64,000 nucleotides of DNA from Desulfoferula mesophila (GTDB lineage Bacteria; Desulfobacterota; Desulfarculia; Desulfarculales; Desulfarculaceae): NCBI RefSeq assembly GCF_037076455.1, contig NZ_AP028679.1, positions 3,115,501 through 3,179,500 of the forward strand. Reading direction: 5' to 3'. The stretch's first letter is position 1; the number at the start of each line of letters is the position of its first letter. The notes below the pieces were generated by a model. The model was given only the letters and a program-made list of their open reading frames with translations, was not told the origin of the DNA and ran no database searches. Positions 47,521 to 57,017 of this stretch are shown here, one piece after another. A program made the position numbers and the translations under genes.

Positions 47521-49328
47521 TAGTCGTCTTTTCCGAAAAGCTCGCGGTACTGGGGGCAGCTGGCCAACAGGGAATCATGGTTTCCCTGGGCTATGAGGCG
47601 GCCCTGTTCCACCAGCAGGATCTGGTCGGACCAGCGCACGGTTTGCAGGCGGTGGGCGATGACGATGACCATCAGGCGCGAGGCCAGGTTGCGTATGGTC
47701 TGGGCGATGATGCGCTCCGAGGTCTTGTCCAGGGCGCTGGTGGGCTCGTCCAGGATCAGCACCCTGGCCTTTACCACCAGGGCGTGGGCGATGGCCAGGC
47801 GTTGTTTCTGGCCCTGGGACAGGCGCGAACCCCGCTCGCCCACCGGGGTGTCCAGGCCTTGTTCCAGACGGCTGACGAACTCCCAGCTGCCGCTGTCCTT
47901 GAGCACCTGTTCCAAAGCCTCGTCGGACAGGGGAGGCACCACTCCGAAGTTGAGGTTCTCGCGGATGGTGTCGTTGAAGAAAAAGGGCTGCTGGTCCACG
48001 AAGGCCATGCCATGGCGCAGGGCCGACAAACGGTAGGTCTCCAGGGGGTGCCCGTCCAGCAAAATCTCGCCCTGGGTGGGCAGGTGGTAGGCGGCCAGCA
48101 GGTTGGCCAGGGTGGACTTGCCCGCCCCCGAGCGCCCCACCACGGCGGTCAACGAGTTGGCGGCTATGGCGCAATTCACCTCCCGCAAGGCGTAGTCGTC
48201 CTCTTTGGCTCCGGGATAACGGAACCAGACGTCGCGGAACTCCACTCCCTCGACCGGCACCGGTCCCGGGCGGTGACCGCCGCCCGACTCCCGCCGCTCA
48301 CCGGCCTGGGCCACCAATTGCCGCACCCGCTGCAGGCTGGCCATGCAGGCGTTGCGCTGGGACCATATGTTGATGAACAGGTTCACCTGCGGGGCCATGC
48401 GCACCAGCACGAAAACGAAAACCGCCATGACTTCCAGGCTGACCTCGGCGGCCGCCACCGCCAGGAGCATCACCAACAGGCCCGCCGCGGCCATCAGCGG
48501 GTGGGTGGAAATCTCCACCGCCAGGCGCAGGCGCTCCAGGTTGAACATCCCCCGGAAGATGCGCTCCGCCGTGGTGGACAGCAGCTCCTCGGCTTTGGCC
48601 TCCTGGCCGCGCATCTTGATGCGCAGGATGCCGCCCAGCACCTCTGAAATCTGATCGCCCAAGCGCAGGTTCTGCTCACTGACCGCCGTGGCCAGGGAAA
48701 ATGACTTGCGGCTCTGCCATCTGAGGACCAAGGCCACCAGGGCCAAAATGGGCACCGTTACCGCCGTGAGCAGGGGGGAGAGCAACACCAGCAGCAGCAT
48801 GTAAACCACCACCAGGGCCGTCGCGGTGATAAGGTTCACCTGGGCCGAGGCCGCCTGGCCGGCCCGCTCGGTTTCCAGGGTCAGGCTGGATTGCAGCTCT
48901 CCGCTGCGGCGGGAAAGCAGATAGCCCAGGTCCGAGCGCACCAGAACCCGCACCACCTTGTCGCGCAGCATGCGGGTAATGGAAAGGCGCAAGTGGACCA
49001 GCCGGACGTCGCGCACGTAGTTGACGGCGTAGCGCAGGCAAATGATGCTAAAAGTAAGCACCAGGAGCCCGGCCAGCTCCCAGTTCTTGCCCCAGGCCCC
49101 CAACCAGCCCAGGGCGTCACCCATGACCCGCCCGATAAACCCGTCGGCAGGCAGGCCCCCGGTGCGCACGTAGGCCAGCACCGGCAGCAGCATCCCCAGG
49201 CCCACCCCCTCGAACACCGCGAGCACAATGCTTAACATGAAAAGCCAGGCCAACACCGACTTGGTCACTCCCAGTTCGGCCAAGCCGATCTGGGACCCGC
49301 TGGTCTTTGTGGGTCGGGGAGTGGTCAT
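47520..49328 (-). CDS. ABC exporter, fused permease-ATPase (MsbA-like)
   Basis: A 602-aa half-transporter. Six membrane segments (about residues 20-320) are followed by an ATPase domain with Walker A AVVGRSGAGKST, signature RLSQGQKQR and Walker B VLILDEPTSALD. Homodimers of this type flip lipid-linked glycans or lipid A. It sits opposite to and inside the glycosyltransferase cluster, so it probably exports their lipid-linked product. The region from 49329 to the next gene likely holds divergent promoters. Confidence 0.88.
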   Translation of the reverse strand: MTTPRPTKTSGSQIGLAELGVTKSVLAWLFMLSIVLAVFEGVGLGMLLPVLAYVRTGGLPADGFIGRVMGDALGWLGAWGKNWELAGLLVLTFSIICLRYAVNYVRDVRLVHLRLSITRMLRDKVVRVLVRSDLGYLLSRRSGELQSSLTLETERAGQAASAQVNLITATALVVVYMLLLVLLSPLLTAVTVPILALVALVLRWQSRKSFSLATAVSEQNLRLGDQISEVLGGILRIKMRGQEAKAEELLSTTAERIFRGMFNLERLRLAVEISTHPLMAAAGLLVMLLAVAAAEVSLEVMAVFVFVLVRMAPQVNLFINIWSQRNACMASLQRVRQLVAQAGERRESGGGHRPGPVPVEGVEFRDVWFRYPGAKEDDYALREVNCAIAANSLTAVVGRSGAGKSTLANLLAAYHLPTQGEILLDGHPLETYRLSALRHGMAFVDQQPFFFNDTIRENLNFGVVPPLSDEALEQVLKDSGSWEFVSRLEQGLDTPVGERGSRLSQGQKQRLAIAHALVVKARVLILDEPTSALDKTSERIIAQTIRNLASRLMVIVIAHRLQTVRWSDQILLVEQGRLIAQGNHDSLLASCPQYRELFGKDD

Positions 49329-49507
49329 TGTTGGGGATCGCTCCTGATGGTTGCGGGGTCGCTGCCCGAAAAAGATATCCTTGCGCGGTTAATTATGATA
49401 TGTCAAAAATATAAAACTGACCACGCATAAGTAAACCCTGCCTCATTTAGCGACCCTTTGGAGGACCATTCCTCTGCGCGCTTAAACACAAACGAGGGCG
49501 AACGGGA

Positions 49508-50383
49508 TTGCGTTACAACCAGGGATCCCGCCGGAGCACCGTGTATGCGGTGCTGGTGAATTATAACGGCCTGCCCCACGTGCTGGACGGCATCTTATCC
49601 CTGTTGGATCTTGCCCGCGCGCCGGAACGGATCGTAATGGTGGACAACGCCTCGCGAGACGGTTCGCCCGATATAGTGCGAGAACGCTTCCCGATGGTGG
49701 AGTTGCTGACCTCCCCTGTCAACGCCGGATTCGCCCAAGGGGCCAACCTGGGCCTGGAGTTGGCCTTGCAACGCGGCGCCGACACGGTGTGGCTGTTCAA
49801 TCCGGACGCCAGGGCCCATCCCCGCGCCCTGGAGGCCATGCTGCGGGTCCTGGATGCCGATCCTCAGGTGGGAGCGGTGGGTTCTCTGCTCCGCTGGGCC
49901 GGCCGTGACCGTGTGCAGGCCTGGGGCGGAGGCCGGGTCAGCCTGGTCACCGGACGGGCCCGCCACCTCACCCGCCCGCCCGACCGCGGCGGGCTGGATT
50001 ATCTTTGCGGAGCCAGCCTGCTCCTGCGCGCCCGGGCCCTGCGGCAGGTGGGCCTTTTGGACCCCGGCTTCCCGCTGTATTGGGAGGACGCCGACCTGAG
50101 CCTGCGCCTGCGCCGGGCCGGGTGGCGCCTGGCCGTGGCCCCGGACTCGGTGGTGGAGCATCAGCCCAGCACCGGGCTGGGCCACGACGAGGCGGCCTGG
50201 CACCGGCTCTATACGGGGGGCTCGCTGCGTTTCTTCGGCAAGCACGCCCCCCTGCCCTGGCTGCCCGTGGGCCTGGGCAGCGCCGCCCGCCTGGCCCGCC
50301 GCCTGGCCCAAGGACGCCGGGCGGCGGCGGCGGGCATTATCCAGGGCCTTTTTTCGCGAGACTGGAAAAAGTTGCCATCATGA
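49508..50383 (+). CDS. Family 2 glycosyltransferase
   Basis: A 291-aa rhamnosyltransferase-like GT2: YAVLVNYNGLPHVLDGILSL, IVMVDNASRDGSPDIV, VWLFNPDARAHPRAL, LYWEDADLSLRLRRAGW. TTG start with GAGGG upstream. The C-terminal basic/hydrophobic segment may associate with the membrane. dTDP-rhamnose genes lie 1.2 kb away. Confidence 0.87.
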   Translation: MRYNQGSRRSTVYAVLVNYNGLPHVLDGILSLLDLARAPERIVMVDNASRDGSPDIVRERFPMVELLTSPVNAGFAQGANLGLELALQRGADTVWLFNPDARAHPRALEAMLRVLDADPQVGAVGSLLRWAGRDRVQAWGGGRVSLVTGRARHLTRPPDRGGLDYLCGASLLLRARALRQVGLLDPGFPLYWEDADLSLRLRRAGWRLAVAPDSVVEHQPSTGLGHDEAAWHRLYTGGSLRFFGKHAPLPWLPVGLGSAARLARRLAQGRRAAAAGIIQGLFSRDWKKLPS

Positions 50384-50405
50384 ATCGCCAATTGGGACTC
50401 ATGCT

Positions 50406-51557
50406 ATGAAGCTGTTGTTGTGGCACTGGGGCCGCAGGGGCGGAGGCCCCATGTATACCTATGAGATGGCCAGGGCCTTGTCCACCCTGCCCTCGCTGCA
50501 GGTGCATCTGTCCCTGTCTCGCCAATCGGAGCTTTTGAAAGAGTCGCAGGAGCTCGGCCTGCCCGGCTGGCCGGTGGACACCTATACCGGCCCCATGGAC
50601 GCCTTGCGGGCCAGCCTGCGGCTGCCCCGTTTGCGCAGAAAGTTCTCCGCCTATCTGGACCGGGAGCGTTTCGACTGGGTCTGCTGCACCATGACCCATT
50701 TATGGAACCCCTTCATGTTGAAAGGGGTGCGGCAAAGCGGGGCTCGCTATTTGCTGGTGTTGCACGACGCTCGGCATCATCCCGGCGAGCGCTATCCGCT
50801 GCTGGGGCGCATGCTCAAATCCGAGGTGAACCGGGCCGACCTTGTGGTGACCCTGAGCGAATACGTGCGCTCCCAGGCCATCGAGACTTTTAAGCTGCAA
50901 CCAGCGAACGTGTGTGTGATACCGCACGGGCCGTTTTTTTACGGACGGCCCCGAACCCCTGCCAGCGCCCCGCCCGCCAAAATGCCCATGCGGCTTTTGT
51001 TCTTTGGCCGCATCCTGCCCTACAAGGGGTTGGACCTTCTGGTGGAGGCGATGCGCCTGCTGAAGCGGGATTTCCCCGAAGTGAAACTGATTGTGGCCGG
51101 GCAGGGAAACCTGGGCGAAGGCAACCGCAAGGCCCTGGCCGAGTTGGGGGCCAAGGTGGTAAACCGCTGGCTGGCCTCCGAGGAGGTGTCGGCGATCATC
51201 GCGGAGGGCGACCTGCTGGTGGCGCCCTACACTTCGGCCAGCCAGTCCGGGGTGTTGCCCCTGGCCTATGCCCACGCGCTGCCGGTGGTGGCCACCGAGG
51301 TGGGAGGCCTGCGGGAGCAAGTGCTGCCGGGGGTCACCGGCCTGCTGTCCGGCCCCCCGGACCCGGCCTCCCTGGCCCGCACCATCGCCCGGGTGATAAG
51401 CGACCCCGCCCTCTACGCCCGCCTGTCCGCCGGGGCCAGTGAATACGCGGCCCAGTCCATCGCCTGGCCCGGCCTGGCCCGTCAGTTGGCCAGCGCCATG
51501 GAACAAACCGGGAAAAGGATGTCATCCCCGCATCGCCTCCGGCCAGTTCCGGCTTAG
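50406..51557 (+). CDS. Family 4 glycosyltransferase
   Basis: A 383-aa GT-B enzyme: LLLWHWGRRGGGPMYTYEMA (N-terminal acceptor domain), ADLVVTLSEYVRSQAIETF, CVIPHGPF, LLFFGRILPYKGLDLLVEAM, LAYAHALPVVATEVGGLREQ. This is the retaining GT4 layout. It converges with rfbC. Confidence 0.9.
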   Translation: MKLLLWHWGRRGGGPMYTYEMARALSTLPSLQVHLSLSRQSELLKESQELGLPGWPVDTYTGPMDALRASLRLPRLRRKFSAYLDRERFDWVCCTMTHLWNPFMLKGVRQSGARYLLVLHDARHHPGERYPLLGRMLKSEVNRADLVVTLSEYVRSQAIETFKLQPANVCVIPHGPFFYGRPRTPASAPPAKMPMRLLFFGRILPYKGLDLLVEAMRLLKRDFPEVKLIVAGQGNLGEGNRKALAELGAKVVNRWLASEEVSAIIAEGDLLVAPYTSASQSGVLPLAYAHALPVVATEVGGLREQVLPGVTGLLSGPPDPASLARTIARVISDPALYARLSAGASEYAAQSIAWPGLARQLASAMEQTGKRMSSPHRLRPVPA

Positions 51558-51588
51558 CCAGACGCATGGAACTCATGAGGGATGCGGC

Positions 51589-52050
51589 CTAGCCGTCGCG
51601 ATCGCTCCAGTCCCAGGGGATGTGGGGGTCGTGGGCGTCTCGGCGGTATTCGTCAGGCTCGGCGTAGTCGTAGGGATGGGTCACGGTGTTGATGATCAGG
51701 GCCTCCTCGGTGCTGATGCATTTCCAGCCGTGGTAGAGCCCCGGCGAGATTTGCACCAGCAGGGGATTGTGCACCCCGATGAAAAACTCGTTGCCCTGGC
51801 CTTTGGTGGGCGAGTCCTCGCGGTCGTCATAGATGCCCAGGCGGATCATGCCCGCCGCGCAGAACACGTGGTCGTGCTGTTTGCGGTGCAGATGCCAGGC
51901 CTTGACGATGCCCGGCCGGGTGGTGGTCATGTAGACCTGGCCGAAGCCCTGAAACATCTCATCGTCGGCTCTTAGAATCTCCACCAGGCGGCCCCGCCCG
52001 TCGGGGATCACCTTTAGGGGCTTCACCTTGACCCCGTGCAGCAAATCCAT
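51589..52050 (-). CDS. rfbC: dTDP-4-dehydrorhamnose 3,5-epimerase-family protein
   Basis: A 153-aa cupin: KVIPDGRGRLVEILRADDEM, QVYMTTTRPGIVKAWHLHRK (catalytic His region), SPGLYHGWKCIS. It is shorter than typical RmlC (about 180 aa) and could also be a sugar 3,4-ketoisomerase. Its place after rfbDAB supports RfbC. ATG 52050 has GGGAG; an upstream extension is not supported. It is the last gene of the operon. Confidence 0.8.
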   Translation of the reverse strand: MDLLHGVKVKPLKVIPDGRGRLVEILRADDEMFQGFGQVYMTTTRPGIVKAWHLHRKQHDHVFCAAGMIRLGIYDDREDSPTKGQGNEFFIGVHNPLLVQISPGLYHGWKCISTEEALIINTVTHPYDYAEPDEYRRDAHDPHIPWDWSDRDG

Positions 52051-52079
52051 GTCTTCTCCCTTGCGCGGCGGGGGCGGGC

Positions 52080-53147
52080 TCAGGCCAGCCCCAGCCTCAC
52101 CCCGTCGTAGCGTTCCTTTTGAATGCGCTCCCACCAGGCTCGATTGTCCAGATACCAGCGCACCGTGTCGGCCAGGCCTTGGTCAAATTCCACCTGGGGG
52201 GACCAGCCCAACTCCGCCCGGGCCTTGCCGATGTCCAGGGCGTAGCGCTGGTCGTGACCCGGCCGGTCGGGCACGAAGGTTATCAGCTCCTCGTGGGGCC
52301 CCCGGCGGCTGCCGGCCAGCTCTTGGTCCAGCATACGGCAGATACGTTGGACCAACTCCAGATTGTTAAGCTCCACCCCGCCGCCCAGGTTGTAGGTCTG
52401 GCCGATCTGCCCACGTTCCATGGCCATCAGGAGGCCGCGGGCGTGGTCGCTCACGTGCATCCAGTCGCGCACGTTGTCCCCCTTGCCGTACACCGGCAAG
52501 GCCTCGCCGTTTTGGGCCTTGATGATCATCAAGGGGATGAGCTTTTCCGGAAACTGGCGGGGGCCGTAGTTGTTGGAGGCGTGGCAAGTGATGGTGGGCA
52601 GGCCATAGGTGCGCTGCCAGGCCCGCACCAACAGGTCGGAAGAGGCCTTGCTGGCCGAATAGGGTGAATTGGGCAAATAGGGGCTGTCCTCGCGAAACAG
52701 GCCCCGGGGGCCCAGGGAGCCGTACACCTCGTCGGTGGACACGTGCAAAAAACGGAAGGCCTCCTTTTCACTTCCCGCCAGGCCGCGCCAATAGGCCAGG
52801 GACGCCTCCAGTAGCGCGTGGGTGCCCATGATGTTGGTCTGCAAAAAACCGGCGGCATCGTCTATGGAGCGGTCCACATGGGATTCGGCGGCCAGGTGGA
52901 TCAGGCCTTGGGGCCGAAACTCGGCCAGCAGGCGCTCCACCAGGGGCCGGTCGCAGATGTCGCCCCGCGCGAAGCCGTAATTGGGCTCGCGGGCGAAGCG
53001 CTTCAGGGCCTCGGGGTTGGCCGCGTAGGTCACCTTGTCCAGGTTGAGCACCCGCACCCCGGGCCGGGCCAGCAGCATTTCCACCAGGGCCGAGCCGATG
53101 AAGCCCCCACCTCCGGTGACCAGTAAATTTGTCGTGTCCAAGTTCAT
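52080..53147 (-). CDS. rfbB: dTDP-glucose 4,6-dehydratase
   Basis: A 355-aa short-chain dehydrogenase/reductase: NAD motif TGGGGFIGSALVEML, active-site region VSTDEVYGSLGP and the catalytic YSASKASSD (Tyr and Lys). HLAAESHVDRSIDDAAGF is the RmlB signature. It is the second step of dTDP-L-rhamnose synthesis. 22-nt gap after rfbA. Confidence 0.94.
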   Translation of the reverse strand: MNLDTTNLLVTGGGGFIGSALVEMLLARPGVRVLNLDKVTYAANPEALKRFAREPNYGFARGDICDRPLVERLLAEFRPQGLIHLAAESHVDRSIDDAAGFLQTNIMGTHALLEASLAYWRGLAGSEKEAFRFLHVSTDEVYGSLGPRGLFREDSPYLPNSPYSASKASSDLLVRAWQRTYGLPTITCHASNNYGPRQFPEKLIPLMIIKAQNGEALPVYGKGDNVRDWMHVSDHARGLLMAMERGQIGQTYNLGGGVELNNLELVQRICRMLDQELAGSRRGPHEELITFVPDRPGHDQRYALDIGKARAELGWSPQVEFDQGLADTVRWYLDNRAWWERIQKERYDGVRLGLA

Positions 53148-53169
53148 GCTTTAAGTTGAGTTATGGGTG

Positions 53170-54060
53170 TCAGGCCGGGGGCACTGGGCCACCCGCCTCT
53201 ATCAGGTCCAGGACATACTTGTAATAAGGTATGTCGCGCTTATCTTCGAGCATTTGCTTTAACTGATCTCGCCCCATCAACTCCAGGTTGTAGGCGATCT
53301 CCTCCAGGCAGGCGATCTTGACCCCTTGGCGGCTTTCGATGGTGCCCACGAAACTCGAGGCCTGCAACAAGGCCTCGGGGGTGCCGGTGTCCAGCCAAGC
53401 GTAGCCCCGCCCCATCTTGATGGCCTGGATGCGCTGGGACTTGATGTAGTGGTTGATGACCTCGGTAATCTCATACTCGCCCCGGGCCGACTTTTGCACC
53501 CCGGCAGCCACCTCGCTCACCTCGGGAGTGAAGAAGTACAGGCCGGTCACCGCCCAACGCGAGGGAGGTTCTTTCGGTTTTTCCACCACTTGGCAGATGT
53601 CGCCCTGCTCGTCGAACTCGGCCACGCCATAGCGTCCGGGATCGGAGACCTGGTAGAGGAACACGGTGGCCAGGTCTTCGCGGGAGGTGGCCTGGCGCAG
53701 CAGATTGGTAAAGGCGTGCCCGAAGAACAGGTTGTCGCCCAGCGTGAGGGCGGCTGGCGCGCCGTCCAGGAACTCGCGTCCCAAGGTGAAGGCCTGGGCC
53801 AGGCCCTCGGGACGGGGCTGGACTATGTAGGAGAACTTCAAGCCCCATTGGGAACCGTCGCGCAGCAGGGCCTGGTAGGCGGGCTGGTCGTTTTCAGTCG
53901 TGATCACCAGTATTTCGGTTATGCCGGCCAGCATGAGGGTGGCTATGGGGTAATAGATCATGGGCTTGTCGTAAACCACCATGAGCTGCTTGCTTACAGC
54001 CTTGGTGGCCGGGTAGAGCCTGGTGCCGTTTCCCCCGGCCAAGACGATTCCTTTATACAC
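53170..54060 (-). CDS. rfbA: Glucose-1-phosphate thymidylyltransferase
   Basis: A 296-aa nucleotidyltransferase: GIVLAGGNGTRLYPATKAVS and KPMIYYPIATLMLAGI. The metal-site region ALTLGDNLFFGH and the sugar site RGYAWLDTGTPEALLQAS are also present. It makes dTDP-glucose. It overlaps rfbD by 8 nt. Confidence 0.95.
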   Translation of the reverse strand: MYKGIVLAGGNGTRLYPATKAVSKQLMVVYDKPMIYYPIATLMLAGITEILVITTENDQPAYQALLRDGSQWGLKFSYIVQPRPEGLAQAFTLGREFLDGAPAALTLGDNLFFGHAFTNLLRQATSREDLATVFLYQVSDPGRYGVAEFDEQGDICQVVEKPKEPPSRWAVTGLYFFTPEVSEVAAGVQKSARGEYEITEVINHYIKSQRIQAIKMGRGYAWLDTGTPEALLQASSFVGTIESRQGVKIACLEEIAYNLELMGRDQLKQMLEDKRDIPYYKYVLDLIEAGGPVPPA

Positions 54061-54964
54061 GGGGTGGTTGCTCCGATTTCTGCAAATATTCCACGATGCG
54101 GGCCAACTCCGGACGCCAGTCTTCCATGGCCAGGCCGAAAGTTTGCTCTATCTTACTACAATCCAAAGCGGAATAGGCCGGCCGCTTGGCCGGGGCGGCA
54201 AAGGCCTCGCTGCCCACCGGCTCGATGACCAGATCCTTGTCCAGGCGCTTGCAGGCCTCGGCCCAAATCATTTGGGCGAACTCGTAGCGATTGAGCACCA
54301 AGGGACCGCTTAGATGATAGGTGCCCCAGACGGGTTCGCGCTGGGACAACACCAGACCCGCCAGGCGCAACAGCCCTTGGGCCAGGTCACCGGCCGAGGT
54401 GGGGCAGCCCACCTGATCGGCCACCACCTTGATGGCCGCGCGGGTGCGCATCAACTCCAGCATTAGGTGGATGAAGTTGCGGGACAGGGCCCCGAAAAGC
54501 CAGGAGGTGCGCACGATTAGATGGCTGGGGCACGCTTGGCGCACCAGTTGTTCGCCGCGCAGCTTGGTCAGGCCATATTGGTTGAGCGGCGCGGGCGGGT
54601 CGTCTTCCCGGTAGGGGATGGTCTGGCCGCTGCCGCCGAACACGTAATCCGTGGACACCTGCAGCAGGGGTATGCCGGCCTGGCCACAGGCCCGGGCCAG
54701 GTTGCCCGGCCCCTGGGCGTTCACCGCCAGGGCCACCTTGGGTTGGCTTTCGGCCCCGTCCACGTTGGAAAAGGCGGCCGCGTTGAGGACCAGGCCGGGC
54801 CGGTGCTCGGCCAGGGCCCGGTCCACCTGCTCCGGCGAGGTGATGTCCGCCTGAGCCCTGGTTAGCCCCACCAGACTCAGGCCGCCGGGCAGCGGCGCGC
54901 CCAGCAATTCGCGCCCCAGCATGCCCCCGGCTCCGAAGAGCAAGATCTTGGTGTTATCGGCCAT
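54053..54964 (-). CDS. rfbD: dTDP-4-dehydrorhamnose reductase
   Basis: A 303-aa NAD(P)-dependent reductase: LFGAGGMLGRELLGAPLPGG, VSTDYVFGGSGQTIPYREDD, and catalytic YGLTKLRGEQLV (Tyr and Lys). It catalyses the last step to dTDP-L-rhamnose. It is the first gene of a minus-strand rfbDABC operon that supplies the glycosyltransferase cluster. Confidence 0.94.
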   Translation of the reverse strand: MADNTKILLFGAGGMLGRELLGAPLPGGLSLVGLTRAQADITSPEQVDRALAEHRPGLVLNAAAFSNVDGAESQPKVALAVNAQGPGNLARACGQAGIPLLQVSTDYVFGGSGQTIPYREDDPPAPLNQYGLTKLRGEQLVRQACPSHLIVRTSWLFGALSRNFIHLMLELMRTRAAIKVVADQVGCPTSAGDLAQGLLRLAGLVLSQREPVWGTYHLSGPLVLNRYEFAQMIWAEACKRLDKDLVIEPVGSEAFAAPAKRPAYSALDCSKIEQTFGLAMEDWRPELARIVEYLQKSEQPPRV

Positions 54965-55172
54965 GCGCCTGTTTCATCCGTGCGGGGAAATGGCGGAGTT
55001 CCTGTATCGATTGGATTCAATTAACGCATCCCGGATAGGTAAGCAAGACCTTTTAGAAAAAGACGCGGCCCCGGCATGGCCCCGTCACCAGGCCCGGCAA
55101 GGGACGGGTCATGGCGGCCGACCCCAAAAGGCCAACATTCTCAGTTGGCTACGCCACACAATATGGTGCGAC

Positions 55173-55206
55173 TTGATTTGAAGGCGACCACCATATATAG
55201 TGGTCG
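55173..55206 (+). promoter_or_regulatory. Promoter overlapping a perfect dyad just before recJ
   Basis: The -10 TATATA (55194-55199) lies inside the 8-bp spacer of a perfect dyad, CGACCAC (55185-55191) and GTGGTCG (55200-55206). A -35-like TTGATT lies 15 bp upstream. Transcription starting about 7 nt past the -10 would begin almost at the recJ ATG (55208), so the mRNA may be leaderless. The dyad could be an operator. Confidence 0.5.
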
Positions 55207-55207
55207 T

Positions 55208-56926
55208 ATGGTACCTTCACCCCCACCGCTGACTTGGCGGGTCAAAGAGCCCACCCCCGAGGCCGCCGCGGCGCTGTCCCGTTCCCTGGGGCTGCCGCCC
55301 CTGGCCGCCCAGATCTTGTGCCATCGCGACCTGCACGACCCCGAGCAGGCCCGGCGCTTCCTTTGCCCGGGCCTGGAGCAGCTTCCCATGCCCGAGGAGA
55401 TGCTGGGGCTTCCCCAAGCCCTGGAGATAATCATCCCGGCCATACGCTCCGGCGCGGTCATCGGGGTGGCCGGGGACTACGACGCCGACGGCGTGACCGC
55501 CACCGCCCTGCTGGTGGAGTTTCTGGAGGCCTGCGGCGCTTCGGTAGTGTGGGATTTGCCGCACAGGGTCAAAGACGGCTACGGCTTCAAGCCCCAGCGG
55601 GCCCGGCGCCTGGCCCAGGCCGGGGCCCAGGTCATCGTGACCGCCGATTGTGGTATCAGCGATCACGAGGGGGTGAACGAGGCCACCCGCCTGGGCCTGC
55701 CGGTGGTGGTCACCGACCATCACCTGCTTCCGCCCGGCCCCCTGGTGCCCGCCGCGGCGGTGGTCAACCCCAAGCAGGAGGCCTGCGGCATGTCGGTCCA
55801 CCTGGCCGGGGTGGGCGTGGCCTTTTATCTGGCCGCCGGCATCCGGGCCGCCCTTCGCGAGGCGGGCTGGTTCAAGGACCGGCCCGAGCCCAACTTGCGC
55901 CACAGCCTGGACCTGGTGGCCCTGGGCACCTGCGCCGACGTGGTGCCCCTGGTGGAAGCCAACCGGGTCTTGGTGGCCGAGGGGCTCAAGGTGATGAGCC
56001 AGGGTCTGCGCCCCGGCCTGGCCGCCCTGGCCAAGGTGGCCGGGCGCAAAGGCGTGTTGGACACCATGGATCTGGGTTTCTACCTGGCCCCGCGCATAAA
56101 CGCCGCCGGCCGCCTGGACAGCCCGGACCCGGCCCTGGAGCTGCTGCTGGCCTCGGAGGAGGGGCAGGCCCTGCGCCGCGCCCAGCGTCTGGACCGCCTC
56201 AACGGCGACCGCCGGGAGGTGGAATCGGTTATCTTCGAGCAAGCGCTAAAATGCATCGGAGACGATGCCTCCCTGCAAGAGGCGGCCTGTCTGGTGCTGG
56301 GCGGCGAAGGCTGGCACCAGGGAGTCCTGGGCATCGTGGCCGGCCGGCTTTTGGAGCGCACCGGACGGCCAACCATGCTGTTTTCCGTGCAAAACGGTAC
56401 GGCGGTGGGTTCGGGCCGCTCGCGGGAGGGCTTTCATCTGCAACGGGCCCTGGCCGCCAACGCCGAGTTGCTCACCCATTACGGCGGGCACGCCTTGGCC
56501 GCCGGGGCCACCATGCCCAGCGCCGACCTGGGGCGCCTGGCCCAGGCCCTGGCCCTGGAAGCGGCCCGCCATTTGCCGCCGGACACCGGCCAGGCGCTGG
56601 ACATCGACGCCCAGGTGAGCCTGGGCCAGCTCGGCCCCCAGATGCTGGAGCACATCGGGCGCTTGGCCCCCTTTGGCCAGGCCAACCCCGAGCCCATGCT
56701 CTGCGCCCATGGCCTGGAGGTGGACTCTTGCCGGGTGGTCGGGGAAAACCACCTAAAAATGGAGCTGTCGCAAGATGGCGTGCGCCTGCCCGCCATCGCC
56801 TTCAACTGCGACGAGCCTTGGATCGAAAACGGCTCCCGGCTCTCGGCGGCCTTCATTCCCCGCATATCCACCTTCCGGGGGCCGCACCTGGAAATGGTGA
56901 TCAAGGATCTGCGCCCCTCCGCCTGA
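55208..56926 (+). CDS. recJ: RecJ single-strand DNA exonuclease
   Basis: A 572-aa DHH-family 5'-3' exonuclease. Motifs: VAGDYDADGVTATALLVEF (DxD metal), VTADCGISDHEGV, VVTDHHLLPPG (the DHH motif), APRINAAGRLDSPDPALELL and the DHHA1 region GSGRSREGFHLQRAL and HYGGHALAAGATMP. It acts in recombination and mismatch/base repair. I chose ATG 55208. It has no Shine-Dalgarno sequence, which would suit leaderless translation. Upstream in-frame ATGs (55076, 55163) precede the likely promoter. Confidence 0.92.
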   Translation: MVPSPPPLTWRVKEPTPEAAAALSRSLGLPPLAAQILCHRDLHDPEQARRFLCPGLEQLPMPEEMLGLPQALEIIIPAIRSGAVIGVAGDYDADGVTATALLVEFLEACGASVVWDLPHRVKDGYGFKPQRARRLAQAGAQVIVTADCGISDHEGVNEATRLGLPVVVTDHHLLPPGPLVPAAAVVNPKQEACGMSVHLAGVGVAFYLAAGIRAALREAGWFKDRPEPNLRHSLDLVALGTCADVVPLVEANRVLVAEGLKVMSQGLRPGLAALAKVAGRKGVLDTMDLGFYLAPRINAAGRLDSPDPALELLLASEEGQALRRAQRLDRLNGDRREVESVIFEQALKCIGDDASLQEAACLVLGGEGWHQGVLGIVAGRLLERTGRPTMLFSVQNGTAVGSGRSREGFHLQRALAANAELLTHYGGHALAAGATMPSADLGRLAQALALEAARHLPPDTGQALDIDAQVSLGQLGPQMLEHIGRLAPFGQANPEPMLCAHGLEVDSCRVVGENHLKMELSQDGVRLPAIAFNCDEPWIENGSRLSAAFIPRISTFRGPHLEMVIKDLRPSA

Positions 56927-57017
56927 ACCGTACTTGCGGTAATTACTTTAATAAAAGCGCCGTTTTGCGGAGCCGCCTTCCTGTCCCGCCGCCGGGCGGG
57001 GGTATAGGCTTGCGGCC

